Of a stretch of 42,538 bases of DNA, positions 1 through 8,455 are shown piece after piece. Both the position numbers and the translations under genes were made by a program. The first letter of the stretch is position 1; each line of letters starts with the position of its first letter. This stretch comes from a virus. The notes beneath the pieces are model-generated. The model had not been told where the DNA came from, made no database searches, and saw only the letters and a list, made by a program, of their open reading frames with translations. Location of the stretch: IMG/VR virus record IMGVR_UViG_3300043464_001525, positions 1 through 42,538 of that record; one strand, written 5' to 3'.

Positions 1-683
1 AAGCGGCTATTATCGCTTACAATAAATCGGAAGACAATAGAGAACGAAATAAATTATATTCAGAACATATTCATTATTCATTTTATAAGTTATCCGAAAA
101 CGTATTAAACACGTGGGGATTTACTTACTTTGATGATGATAAAGAAGATATCAAACATGAAGTAGTTTCTTTTTTATTAGAAAAAATACATAAGTTTGAA
201 GAAGGAAAGGGTAAGGCATTTAGTTATTTTACTATCGCAGCTAGAAACTATCTTATCCTAAATAATAATTCTAATTACAAACGTTTCAAAGCAACATCCC
301 AATTAAGTACAATGCCAGACCATTGGGATTTAGAAAATGATTTTAAACAAGAAGCGCACAATGATGAGTTTAAAACATTTAATATTAGAATGTTACAATA
401 TTGGGATTTAAATCTTAATAAAGAGTTTTCTAAAAAAAGAGATATACAAATTGCAGATGCTGTTTTAGAATTATTTAGAAGAGCCGAATATATTGAGAAC
501 TTTAATAAAAAATCGTTATACTTATTGGTTAGAGAAATGACTGGTTATAAAACACATTATATAACTAAAGTTGTTTCTAAAATGAAAGAAACTCAAATGA
601 AATTGTATTATCAATTTTTAGATGAGGGTGATATTACACAAGAATCAAAAGACCCGTTTTGGAAGAGAGCAATAACGCGATGA
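1..683 (+). CDS. Late-transcription sigma factor, T4 gp55-like (5' end outside window)
   Basis: The reading frame is open from base 3 and ends at TGA 681-683, so about 226 codons are present and the true start lies upstream of the window. An internal ATG at 312 would give only a 123-aa fragment and is not the start. The visible N-terminal part (helices around bases 90-290, including YFTIAARNYLI) looks like sigma-70 region 2. The C-terminal part (bases 490-580) has a helix-turn-helix-like stretch, LLVREMTGYKTHYITKVV, resembling region 4. T4 gp55 (185 aa) is a minimal sigma factor that directs host RNA polymerase to late promoters, and length and layout fit it. The family call rests on remembered similarity and could also cover a generic phage ECF-like sigma factor. 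Its end overlaps the next gene's ATG. Confidence 0.68.
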   Translation, partial: AAIIAYNKSEDNRERNKLYSEHIHYSFYKLSENVLNTWGFTYFDDDKEDIKHEVVSFLLEKIHKFEEGKGKAFSYFTIAARNYLILNNNSNYKRFKATSQLSTMPDHWDLENDFKQEAHNDEFKTFNIRMLQYWDLNLNKEFSKKRDIQIADAVLELFRRAEYIENFNKKSLYLLVREMTGYKTHYITKVVSKMKETQMKLYYQFLDEGDITQESKDPFWKRAITR

Positions 684-2374
684 GAATATTAGGAATATCA
701 GCATTTTATCACGACTCAGCAGCTGCATTGATTATAGATGGCAAAGTTGTATCGGCACAAGAAGAAGAACGATTTACAGGTATAAAGCACGACCAAAGAT
801 TTCCTATTAATTCAATTAAGTGGATTCTAAAACAAAACAAATTAAAGATTAACCAAATAGATAAAATTGTTTGGTACGAAGACCCTAAGAAAAAATACGA
901 AAGATTTAAAGAACAATATTTTAAGTATTTTCCAAAAACAATTGGATTAACTAAGAAACTTATATTTTGGAAAAAGAATAATAACATTGAAGATATTATT
1001 CGTACACAATTAGAATATAAAGGTTCAATAGAATATGTAGAACATCACATATCACATTTAGCATATTCATTCTATACATCACCCTTTGAAAACGCACACC
1101 TATTTTCAGTAGATGGTGTTGGTGAAAACGAAACAGCAATATTAGGATTAGGTTTAAAGGGTAGATACATACAACCATTAGAGAGAACGTTCTTTCCACA
1201 TTCATTAGGATTATTATATGCAAGTATTACTGCATTCTTAGGATTCAAACCGAATAGTGGTGAATACAAAGTAATGGGATTAGTAGCATATGGTAATCAA
1301 AAAGATTTATATAGAGAACAATTTGAAAAGATTGCTAAACTCAATGGTAATAATTTAGAATTAGATTTAAGATACTTTTCATTTCATTATTCAGAGAAAG
1401 GGATGTTTACTTCTAAACTTGCAGAACTATTTAATGTAGCACCGAGAGTTCCTGAAAGTGAATTAGAGCAGGTGTATATGGATATCGCGTTTTCATTACA
1501 ATCACATTATGAAAGATTATTTTTCCAAATGTTAAATAACTTTTATAAACATTACCCACAAGACAATTTATGTTTGAGTGGTGGTTGTGCTTATAATGGA
1601 TTAGCAAATGGTAAGATAACATTACAAACTCCTTATAAGAACGTATATGTTCCACCAGCACCATCTGACGCCGGCAGTGCTATTGGATGTGCATTATATG
1701 TGTATTATAAAGAATCATTATCAAAAAGAGTAGAAAATTCAAATCCATTTTTAGGACCTTCATATGGGGCAGCTGATTTTATAACGGCAATTGCTAAATT
1801 AGTTCCAAAAGATAAAGTAAAGAGATTTGAAAATTATAATCCATTAATAGAAAAGGTAGCAGATTTAATTAATGATGGTGCAATTATAGGATGGTTTCAA
1901 GATGGTAGTGAATTTGGACAAAGAGCATTAGGACATCGTTCTATCTTAGCTAATCCAACTATTAAAGATATTAAACCAAAGGTAAATAGAGTAATTAAAA
2001 AGAGAGAAGGATTTAGACCTTTTGCACCAATGGTTACTGCGGATGATGCAAATAAATACTTTGAGATGTTGGGACAGGAAGTTCCATATATGAATCAGGT
2101 ATTTAAAGTTAAAGATAAATTTATTGCAGGTTTACCATCTATTACTCACGCAGATAAAACGGCGAGAGTTCAGACAGTTCGTTCTACTTTCAATCCATAT
2201 ATTTTTAGTTTACTTAAGAAATTTGAAAAGAAAAGTGGTTATCCTATCTTACTTAATACCTCATTCAATCTTAGAGGTCAAACAATGGTATTAGACCCAA
2301 AAACAGCTATTAAAACATTTTACGATTGTGAAATGGATTATTTAGTATTGGGTAACTATTTGATTAGTAAGTAA
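680..2374 (+). CDS. Carbamoyltransferase, NodU/CmcH/TobZ family
   Basis: Transfers a carbamoyl group from carbamoyl phosphate, through carbamoyl-adenylate, to a hydroxyl group. The protein (565 aa) starts MRILGISAFYHDSAAAL, the usual N terminus of the family. I therefore choose ATG 680, which overlaps the TGA of the sigma gene, over an in-frame TTG at 659 that adds seven unlike residues. The ASKHA/Kae1-like N-terminal domain has the metal-binding HHISH motif at 122-126 and a glycine-rich LSGGCAYN block. The C-terminal carbamoyltransferase domain has FGQRALGHRS at 412-421. Length matches full enzymes (about 550-600 aa). Known substrates include nodulation factors, cephalosporins and tobramycin. 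In phages, a member was linked to 5-hydroxymethylcytosine carbamoylation in DNA (MetaGPA work, from memory). The substrate here is unknown; DNA bases or glycans are both possible. Confidence 0.92.
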   Translation: MRILGISAFYHDSAAALIIDGKVVSAQEEERFTGIKHDQRFPINSIKWILKQNKLKINQIDKIVWYEDPKKKYERFKEQYFKYFPKTIGLTKKLIFWKKNNNIEDIIRTQLEYKGSIEYVEHHISHLAYSFYTSPFENAHLFSVDGVGENETAILGLGLKGRYIQPLERTFFPHSLGLLYASITAFLGFKPNSGEYKVMGLVAYGNQKDLYREQFEKIAKLNGNNLELDLRYFSFHYSEKGMFTSKLAELFNVAPRVPESELEQVYMDIAFSLQSHYERLFFQMLNNFYKHYPQDNLCLSGGCAYNGLANGKITLQTPYKNVYVPPAPSDAGSAIGCALYVYYKESLSKRVENSNPFLGPSYGAADFITAIAKLVPKDKVKRFENYNPLIEKVADLINDGAIIGWFQDGSEFGQRALGHRSILANPTIKDIKPKVNRVIKKREGFRPFAPMVTADDANKYFEMLGQEVPYMNQVFKVKDKFIAGLPSITHADKTARVQTVRSTFNPYIFSLLKKFEKKSGYPILLNTSFNLRGQTMVLDPKTAIKTFYDCEMDYLVLGNYLISK

Positions 2375-2389
2375 GTTTTTAAATACACA

Positions 2390-2398
2390 ATATTTATA
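2390..2398 (+). promoter_or_regulatory. ATATTTATA motif before the 2409 gene
   Basis: This is an exact copy of a 9-mer that recurs in six intergenic gaps of the window. It ends 10 nt before ATG 2409 and runs on as TATAAAAAAG. It could be a late promoter element (T4 late consensus TATAAATA) or an AT-rich translation leader. It marks the change from the sigma/carbamoyltransferase pair to the tail genes. Confidence 0.35.
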
Positions 2399-2408
2399 AA
2401 AAAGATTT

Positions 2409-2828
2409 ATGGCAAGTGTAGATATGAATTTTCCTTTATTTAAGGGAAAAACATTTAGTGATTTGTTGGGAGATATTTATGAAAACCAACAAAGTAAAAA
2501 GAAAAACATTTCATCTTTAATTGAAGAAATGAGAAAGTTGGTAACTAAACCATCCGATGTAATTACTATCGGTCCTATTATTACACAATTAATTGAAGCG
2601 AGTATTAGTAATGATGACCATTTAATTAAGATTGCAAATATAGCACAAAAGTTAGTGTTAGCAAATACAAAGAAGGCAGGTGATGAGGGTTGGTTAAGTG
2701 AAGACGATAAGAAAGCTTTATTAGAGGAGATGGATGTAGTTGCAAAAGAAATCACACAAAGTACAGATGACAAAATTGAAGATTTAGAATTTGAAATTGA
2801 ATCATTAAAAGAAAGTATAGGTAAATAA
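2409..2828 (+). CDS. Unrecognised protein, probably tail-associated
   Basis: This 139-aa acidic and lysine-rich protein has no family I recognise. It is predicted mostly helical: residues 20-45 and 60-85 look like amphipathic helices. The last 35 residues (DKIEDLEFEIESLKESIGK at the end) have the heptad character of a coiled coil. There is no signal peptide or membrane segment. Its TAA overlaps the ATG of the spike gene by one base, so it is probably co-translated with the baseplate block. In T4, gene 53 (baseplate wedge) lies just before gene 5, but I see no clear gp53 similarity, so a baseplate role is inferred from position only. Confidence 0.6.
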   Translation: MASVDMNFPLFKGKTFSDLLGDIYENQQSKKKNISSLIEEMRKLVTKPSDVITIGPIITQLIEASISNDDHLIKIANIAQKLVLANTKKAGDEGWLSEDDKKALLEEMDVVAKEITQSTDDKIEDLEFEIESLKESIGK

Positions 2829-4129
2829 TGGCAATAGGTAATTATGTATCCAGTAAATCAGGTGGTTCAGTACAAACCTCAGTAGGTAAGGGTGGACAAG
2901 AAACTAAACTTGCTTCCGTAGCATTTGTATTTACTGAACCTGATGATATAATTGAAAAATTAACTGAAACTGATAAGATATTTGAAGAAATAGAAAATGC
3001 ATCGGATTACTTTGAAAAAGATGGTTTGTATTATGGTGCAATTCGATATAGAACACCTGAACAAGCTGAAACTAAAGATGAAGATTTAAAAGTAGCTTTT
3101 CCATTAGATAGATATAATTTTACATTACCGGTTAGAGGTGAGATTGTATTTATAGATGTTATAAATGGTAAACCTTTTTATAAAGCTATCAGTTTTCAAA
3201 ATTCGGTTGGGTTTAATACAAATTTAGATGTATTACTTAACACCATAAAAACAATTGAATCAAATAGTAATACAGCGGGTTTAGCTAATTTTAAAGAAGT
3301 ACAAGCAACCGGTATTGCAAATTCAAATGAACCAAACGTTACACAAACAACAGTAAATAAAGGCTTTGCCGGTAAGTATTATAAAAGAAATGTTAGGTTA
3401 CATCAATTAAAACCAAATGAAGGTGATACTTTACTACAAGGTAAAGCCGGTAATTCAATTAGATTTAGTGGATACATTCATAGTGATAGAACCGATGGAA
3501 AACAATATCCTGCTATTTTAATTCGTAATGGTGAGAATGCAGAATCACAAACAAATAATAAAGTATTTGCTACTACAACCGAAGATGTGAATAAAGATGG
3601 AACATCAATTCAAATTACTTCCGGTGAATACATTAGTTTATTTAAAGAAACTATTGCAGTTGAAAAGGAAGCAGTTGGTAAGTACCCATCATCGGATGAA
3701 TTAAAGGGAGACCAAATTGTAGTTAATAGTGGTAGAGTTATTGTATCTGCAAAAACTGCTGAATTATTTTTGTTTAGTAAGAAAAATTTATCTATCTTTA
3801 CGGATGATATTGTATCAATAGATGCAGAAAAAGGATTGAACTTTATTGTTCAAAATGGTCCTATCCAAATAGCAGCAAGTGGAAATAACAATATAATAAT
3901 TGGTGTTGAAAATGGAAAAATATTTGCAGGAAAGGATGCAGCAGAAGAACCGATGTTATTAGGAAATGTGATGGTTGATTTAATAGGTAGATTGATAGAT
4001 GCTATAAATCAAATGACAATTGCAACACCATCAGGTCCTTCCTCACCTGGTCCTATTAATAAAGCACCATTTAATAATATTAGAAATGATTTAAAAACAG
4101 CATTATCTAAAACGAATTATTTAATCTAA
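2828..4129 (+). CDS. Baseplate central spike / hub protein, gp5/VgrG-like
   Basis: A 433-aa protein. The region around residues 90-130 (FPLDRYNFTLPVRGEIVFI and following) looks like the OB-fold used by gp5, gpV and VgrG spikes to sit on the tail-tube hub. Residues 195-290 form further beta-rich sequence with a surface-like IRFSGYIHSDRTDGKQYPAI block. Residues 295-370 contain short repeating beta strands, for example GRVIVSAKTAELFLFSKKN and GPIQIAASGNNNIIIG, compatible with a spike beta-helix. There is no lysozyme domain; the peptidoglycan-cutting activity appears to be in the next gene. The start ATG overlaps the preceding stop, and the end overlaps the next ATG by one base. The assignment is from fold-like features and position upstream of gp25/gp6, not clear homology. 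Confidence 0.55.
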   Translation: MAIGNYVSSKSGGSVQTSVGKGGQETKLASVAFVFTEPDDIIEKLTETDKIFEEIENASDYFEKDGLYYGAIRYRTPEQAETKDEDLKVAFPLDRYNFTLPVRGEIVFIDVINGKPFYKAISFQNSVGFNTNLDVLLNTIKTIESNSNTAGLANFKEVQATGIANSNEPNVTQTTVNKGFAGKYYKRNVRLHQLKPNEGDTLLQGKAGNSIRFSGYIHSDRTDGKQYPAILIRNGENAESQTNNKVFATTTEDVNKDGTSIQITSGEYISLFKETIAVEKEAVGKYPSSDELKGDQIVVNSGRVIVSAKTAELFLFSKKNLSIFTDDIVSIDAEKGLNFIVQNGPIQIAASGNNNIIIGVENGKIFAGKDAAEEPMLLGNVMVDLIGRLIDAINQMTIATPSGPSSPGPINKAPFNNIRNDLKTALSKTNYLI

Positions 4130-5499
4130 TGTCTTGGTCTCAATTTAAAGATGAAGTTGGTAGTAGAATGAAAGAAGCTAATTGGAAAACATCCGATGAG
4201 TGGGCTAAGTTCTTTACTAAAAAATACGATGAGTGTATTAAAAGAGGTACGGATTTAAGTGGTAAAAATCCTGTACTAAAGGGTAATACCGAATTAATGG
4301 AACAAACCTTAATTAATGCAGGTAATATAGCATTAGCAGCAAAGGCGCCGGCTTTTTATGGTACATATTTAAATTTATTAGGACAGGCAGTTATTGGGTA
4401 TTGGAGTACGGCAACTTTACAAAAAATGAGTACACCATTAATTCCAGCACCAGGTACAATTTTAAACTTACAAGTAACAAACAATTATTGTACAAATCCA
4501 GGAAAATTTGTAGGAACACCTACTCCACCAACAAAAGAGGTTGATTCATTTTTAAGTGCATTTATTTCTGCAGCTACAATACACTTAACAACAATTAGTG
4601 GAACAACTGAATTAATTTCACAATACATTCCACCATTACCAATAGGTCCGGCAATTACAACTTGGACTGGATATAAAATTGAAGGTGCTAGCAATCGTAG
4701 ACAAAGAGTTATAGCACCGATTGAAATAGATGACCCACCAATTGAAGATGATACACCAATAGTTGAAGGTAAGGCACATTTAGAACATGAACGAAGAAAT
4801 GGTAGAGTTAAATTTAATAGAGTAGAGGATGCCGAAGATCCGGAATTAATAGAACAACCAAAGCGTGTATTGTATAAAGCACCGGAGCCAGTTAGAGCAA
4901 CAACTCCAGCACCACAAACAACAGCTGAACGGATTCAACAAACTACATCTACACCACTTACACAGGATGTATTAGAACCAATTAGAAATATAGGAGAGAT
5001 TGGTAGAGGATTACCACCAAAAGCACCATCACTAATAATCTATAAAAATGGTAGCATTGATACAAAGCTTTTAGTTCCTATTGCAAAGGGTGGATTAAGT
5101 AGATATGGTGGTAATTACTTATTAGAAAAACAGGCAGCAGATCAATTTAAAAGATGGAAAGCTCAAGCTGATAGAGATGGTTTTTATTTCACAATTACAT
5201 CTGCATATAGGGATTTACAACAACAAAGCGGTTTGAAAGGTGGAGCAGGTACAGTTGCAAAAGCAGGTTCTTCTGCACATGGGTTAGCATTAGCAATTGA
5301 TATTGGTGAATTATTTAAGTTAGTAAAAGGAAGTGGAAATCCTGGCATTAATACTAGAGCAAAACAAAATAGTAAATTGTACAAATATTTAGCAAAGACC
5401 GGACCACAATATGGTTGGTATAATCCAATTAGATTAGCAGATAATTTTGGTGTTGATGAATGTTGGCATTGGGAATATTGGGGATATTATAAAAAATAA
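4129..5499 (+). CDS. Tail-associated peptidoglycan peptidase, M15 (VanY/endolysin-type) C-terminal domain
   Basis: A 456-aa protein in three parts. Residues 1-190 are a structural-looking domain (MSTPLIPAPGTILNLQV near 105) that may attach to the tail. Residues 195-305 are a Pro/Thr/Glu-rich linker. Residues 310-456 are a D,D-carboxypeptidase or L-Ala-D-Glu endopeptidase of family M15. The M15 zinc site is visible: SAHGLALAID with His384 and Asp391, and E444-C-W-H447 carrying the catalytic Glu and third ligand. The Gly usual in SxHxxGxAxD is Ala here. The family cleaves peptide stems of peptidoglycan, and in a tail protein this would open the cell wall during DNA injection. Coupling to the spike gene fits a spike that lacks its own lysozyme. 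Confidence 0.82.
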   Translation: MSWSQFKDEVGSRMKEANWKTSDEWAKFFTKKYDECIKRGTDLSGKNPVLKGNTELMEQTLINAGNIALAAKAPAFYGTYLNLLGQAVIGYWSTATLQKMSTPLIPAPGTILNLQVTNNYCTNPGKFVGTPTPPTKEVDSFLSAFISAATIHLTTISGTTELISQYIPPLPIGPAITTWTGYKIEGASNRRQRVIAPIEIDDPPIEDDTPIVEGKAHLEHERRNGRVKFNRVEDAEDPELIEQPKRVLYKAPEPVRATTPAPQTTAERIQQTTSTPLTQDVLEPIRNIGEIGRGLPPKAPSLIIYKNGSIDTKLLVPIAKGGLSRYGGNYLLEKQAADQFKRWKAQADRDGFYFTITSAYRDLQQQSGLKGGAGTVAKAGSSAHGLALAIDIGELFKLVKGSGNPGINTRAKQNSKLYKYLAKTGPQYGWYNPIRLADNFGVDECWHWEYWGYYKK

Positions 5500-5526
5500 A
5501 TACTTATATAAAGAAAACACAATTTT

Positions 5527-5982
5527 ATGGATCAAACACAATTAATTAAAGCATTAGTAAAAGTTCTAAGAGAAGATATTAAAAAAACTCTTAAAGAAGA
5601 AATACGAAATGCTGTTCACGAAGTGTTAAATGAACAAATTGAAACACCTAAACAAAAAGTGAACGAAGGTTACGAATTTAAATCAAAAGATGATGGTACT
5701 TATGGTACAATCCAATACGGACAAAAACCACAGGCAACTAGACCTATGATATCTCCGGCTGATTTGGGATATGGTGATAATTTTAGAGAATACTCACAAC
5801 CTGAGGTACCTGTGGGTGGTGCTCAATCCGAATATGGTTCTTATTTACAAGGACAAGAAGAAGGTGGTATTCCATTAGAACATAAGATGGCAATGGCAGC
5901 TAGGAAAAATCCAGAAGCAGCTCAATCAGTTATGAAAGCATTAAATAGAGATTATTCACAATTGGTAAAAAAATTCAAATAA
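5527..5982 (+). CDS. Unrecognised small tail-region protein
   Basis: A 151-aa protein with no recognised family. Residues 1-45 form a charged amphipathic helix (LVKVLREDIKKTLKEEIRNA) likely to be a coiled coil. Residues 50-110 are low-complexity, rich in Gly, Tyr, Gln and Pro and probably disordered. Residues 115-151 are helical (KMAMAARKNPEAAQSVMKAL). It sits between the M15 tail lysin and gp25 in the baseplate block. A 27-nt leader contains TACTTATATAAAG, a degenerate relative of the AT-rich motif found in other gaps. The position suggests a virion or assembly role, but the sequence does not show one. Confidence 0.6.
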   Translation: MDQTQLIKALVKVLREDIKKTLKEEIRNAVHEVLNEQIETPKQKVNEGYEFKSKDDGTYGTIQYGQKPQATRPMISPADLGYGDNFREYSQPEVPVGGAQSEYGSYLQGQEEGGIPLEHKMAMAARKNPEAAQSVMKALNRDYSQLVKKFK

Positions 5983-5986
5983 GGAG
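5981..5986 (+). promoter_or_regulatory. Shine-Dalgarno site AAGGAG deciding the GTG start of gp25
   Basis: AAGGAG lies 8 nt before GTG 5995 and overlaps the TAA of the preceding gene. It is one of the few strong Shine-Dalgarno sequences in the window; most leaders are A-rich without one. It supports the GTG start. Confidence 0.75.
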
Positions 5987-5994
5987 TAACCTAA

Positions 5995-6417
5995 GTGGCA
6001 AGAATATTAGAAAAAAAGTTTTTAGTAGATGAACAAGATAAAAGTGTTGGTGTTACACTTCCATTAAGGAAAGGAAACAACGGATACTTTGAAGTGTCTT
6101 ATACAACTAAAGACCAAATTAAATCTAATATTAAATCATTATTATTAACTCAAAAAGGTGAAAGAGTAATGCAACCCAACTTTGGTTCTGATTTAAGAAA
6201 ATGTTTATTTGAACCAATTACTCAAACGTTAGATTCGTTTATAGAAGATAATATTACCGAAGCAATCAATACTTGGATGCCATATGTTACAGTTGAAAGT
6301 ATAGTGTATGATGTAGATAATACATTGAAAGATAGAAATAGAATAGATTTAGAATTAAAATATAGTTTGAAATATTCTAATTCACAAATATTAGAACAAT
6401 TAAATATAGTAATATAA
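5995..6417 (+). CDS. gp25: Baseplate wedge protein gp25-like
   Basis: A 140-aa protein close to T4 gp25 (132 aa). The family signature is visible: after a short N-terminal beta strand comes SNIKSLLLTQKGERVMQPNF followed by GSDLRKCLFEP, matching the conserved pattern of gp25/P2 gpW/T6SS TssE proteins (QKGER...P.FG..L...LFEP). In contractile systems gp25 forms the inner wedge ring that links the sheath to the gp6/gp7 heterotrimer. The GTG start at 5995 is supported by a strong AAGGAG 8 nt upstream and gives MARILEKKF. It is followed one base later by the gp6 gene, the same order as gpW-gpJ in P2. Confidence 0.92.
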   Translation: MARILEKKFLVDEQDKSVGVTLPLRKGNNGYFEVSYTTKDQIKSNIKSLLLTQKGERVMQPNFGSDLRKCLFEPITQTLDSFIEDNITEAINTWMPYVTVESIVYDVDNTLKDRNRIDLELKYSLKYSNSQILEQLNIVI

Positions 6418-6418
6418 A

Positions 6419-8455
6419 ATGGCATTAAAACCTATCGATAAAAGTTGGGCAACAAATAAAAAAGATATTAAATATCTTAATAGAGATTTTGCATCCCTAA
6501 GACAAGCATTAATTGAATTTACTAAAACATATTATAGTAACACTTATAATGATTTTAGTGAAGCATCACCTGGTATGATGTTCATTGAACAAGCAGCATA
6601 TGTTGGAGATATTCTTTCATATTATACCGATGCACAATTAAAAGAATCATTTATTAACTTAGCAAGTAATAAAAATAACATTTATCAATTAGCACAAAAC
6701 TTAGGATATAAACCAAAGATTTCTACTCCTGCGAGTGTTACGTTAACATTGTATCAAACATTACCATCTAAATATGTGTCAAGTAATGGTACGAGTGTTA
6801 ACTATGAACCTGATTTTGATTATGCATTAAAAATAAATGAGGGGATGTTGGTGGGTTCTAATTCTAATCAAAATGTAGAATTTTTAACAACAGATTTTGT
6901 AGATTTTGCAGATTCTAATAATAGAGAAGTAAGTGTATTTACAGTTGATGCTAGTAACAATCCTATAACTTATTTGATTACAAAAAAAGTATCAGCAATA
7001 AGTGCAACTAGATATACACAAACATTTGATGTTGGTGAATTCAAACCAAATCCAACTTTTAGACTTACATCTACTAATTTTATTAAGATAGAAAGTGTAA
7101 AAGATAGTGATGATACTACATATTATGAAGTTCCATATTTGGCACAAGAAATGGTATATATCAAATCACCAAACGAAGCTTACAACGAACCACTATTAGC
7201 AACCGCTAATTCACCAAAATATATTTTAAAGTTACAACAAACAAATAAAAGATTCACAACTCGTTTAGTAGATGAGCAAACTATTGAATTAAGATTTGGT
7301 AGTGGAAATGAATCTACACCGGATGAATCATTAATTCCAAATACAAAGAATGTAGGATTGGGATTAAACAATTCAATTAATAGAATGGGTGAATCATTTG
7401 ACCCTTCTAACTTTTTGAAAACAAATACATATGGTATTGCACCAGCACAAACAACATTAACAGTTAATTATTTAGCAGGTGGTGGTATTCAATCAAATGT
7501 ACCACAGGGTGATTTAACTAAAATAAAAGCAGTTTCATTTAACGATGATATATTAGCATTTACTGAAATTAATTTTCCGGTATATAATGAAGCTAGACGT
7601 TCTTTAGTTGTAGAAAATATTGAACCTGCAACTGGTGGAAAAGGGTTTGAAACATTGGAGGAGATTAGAGAAAATGCAATAGCTAACTTTGGTGCTCAAA
7701 ATAGAGCGGTAACTAAAAAAGATTATGAAGTTAGAGCATTAGCAATGGATACTATGTTTGGTGGAATTGCAAAAGTATATGTTGAACAAGATGGTTCAAT
7801 TGATACAAGTGCAGCACAACAAGTTCTAAGAAATCCATCAGTTAAAAAAGATTTTACTAATTTAGTTAAATCATTAAAGACTTCAACTGATGATGAAATT
7901 ACTTTGGCATTAGATACTTTCTTAAAAACAAAACAAACCTTTGCAGTAGAAAGTAATCCATTTGCAATTAATATGTATTTGTTAGGGTATGATTCTAATA
8001 ATAAATTAACAACGTTAAATGCAACAGTAAAACAAAACTTAAAAACATACTTAGAAGAATATAGATTATTGACAGATGCTATTAATTTAATTGATGGTTA
8101 TATTGTTAATATTGGTGTAAACTTTGATATAACTGTTTTTGCTAATTATAACAAACGAGAAGTTGTATTGAAGTGTGTACAAGTAGTAACTAACTATTTT
8201 GACATTAATAAATGGAAAATGAATCAATCAATTAATTTAAGTGAATTAGAATTAGAATTGGCAAATGTAGATGGTGTTTCATCAGTTCCTAAAGTAGAAA
8301 TAGTAAATTTAGCAGATTCAACTGGTTTAACGTATTCACAATATTCGTACAACATTATAGAAGCAACTAGAAATAAGATTGTTTATCCATCATTAGACCC
8401 TTCTATATTTGAAATTAAATATCCAAACAAAGATATTAAGGGGAGAGCATTATAA
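6419..8455 (+). CDS. gp6: Baseplate wedge protein gp6-like
   Basis: A 678-aa protein, close to T4 gp6 (660 aa). The N terminus (KDIKYLNRDFASLRQALIEF then DFSEASPGMMFIEQAAYVGD) is the conserved start of the gp6/gpJ (baseplate_J/TssF) family, with the aromatic D-x-L-SYYTDAQL helix. The central region carries the J-like motif ...GKGFETLEEIRENAIANFGAQNRAVTKKDYE at about 410-440, written here with a typical RAVTKKDYE block. gp6 dimers form the iris ring of the baseplate. The stop codon overlaps the next ATG. Its position directly after gp25 supports the call. Confidence 0.92.
   Translation: MALKPIDKSWATNKKDIKYLNRDFASLRQALIEFTKTYYSNTYNDFSEASPGMMFIEQAAYVGDILSYYTDAQLKESFINLASNKNNIYQLAQNLGYKPKISTPASVTLTLYQTLPSKYVSSNGTSVNYEPDFDYALKINEGMLVGSNSNQNVEFLTTDFVDFADSNNREVSVFTVDASNNPITYLITKKVSAISATRYTQTFDVGEFKPNPTFRLTSTNFIKIESVKDSDDTTYYEVPYLAQEMVYIKSPNEAYNEPLLATANSPKYILKLQQTNKRFTTRLVDEQTIELRFGSGNESTPDESLIPNTKNVGLGLNNSINRMGESFDPSNFLKTNTYGIAPAQTTLTVNYLAGGGIQSNVPQGDLTKIKAVSFNDDILAFTEINFPVYNEARRSLVVENIEPATGGKGFETLEEIRENAIANFGAQNRAVTKKDYEVRALAMDTMFGGIAKVYVEQDGSIDTSAAQQVLRNPSVKKDFTNLVKSLKTSTDDEITLALDTFLKTKQTFAVESNPFAINMYLLGYDSNNKLTTLNATVKQNLKTYLEEYRLLTDAINLIDGYIVNIGVNFDITVFANYNKREVVLKCVQVVTNYFDINKWKMNQSINLSELELELANVDGVSSVPKVEIVNLADSTGLTYSQYSYNIIEATRNKIVYPSLDPSIFEIKYPNKDIKGRAL
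8438..8445 (+). promoter_or_regulatory. Shine-Dalgarno-like AAGGGGAG before the 8455 gene
   Basis: A purine-rich AAGGGGAG lies inside the end of the gp6 gene, 9 nt before ATG 8455. It supports that start in an otherwise Shine-Dalgarno-poor genome. Confidence 0.6.

Noticed and set aside
659-679. TTG start extending the carbamoyltransferase by seven residues
   Set aside because: The ATG at 680 gives the family's typical MRILGISAFYHDS N terminus and the common ATGA overlap; the extension is unlike any member.
312-683. Treating the first gene as a complete 123-aa ORF starting at ATG 312
   Set aside because: The same frame is open back to base 3 and encodes sigma region 2-like sequence; the ATG is internal.
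680-2374. TsaD/Kae1 tRNA t6A enzyme
   Set aside because: Shares the ASKHA fold, but the FGQRALGHRS C-terminal domain and about 565-aa length are those of NodU/CmcH/TobZ carbamoyltransferases.
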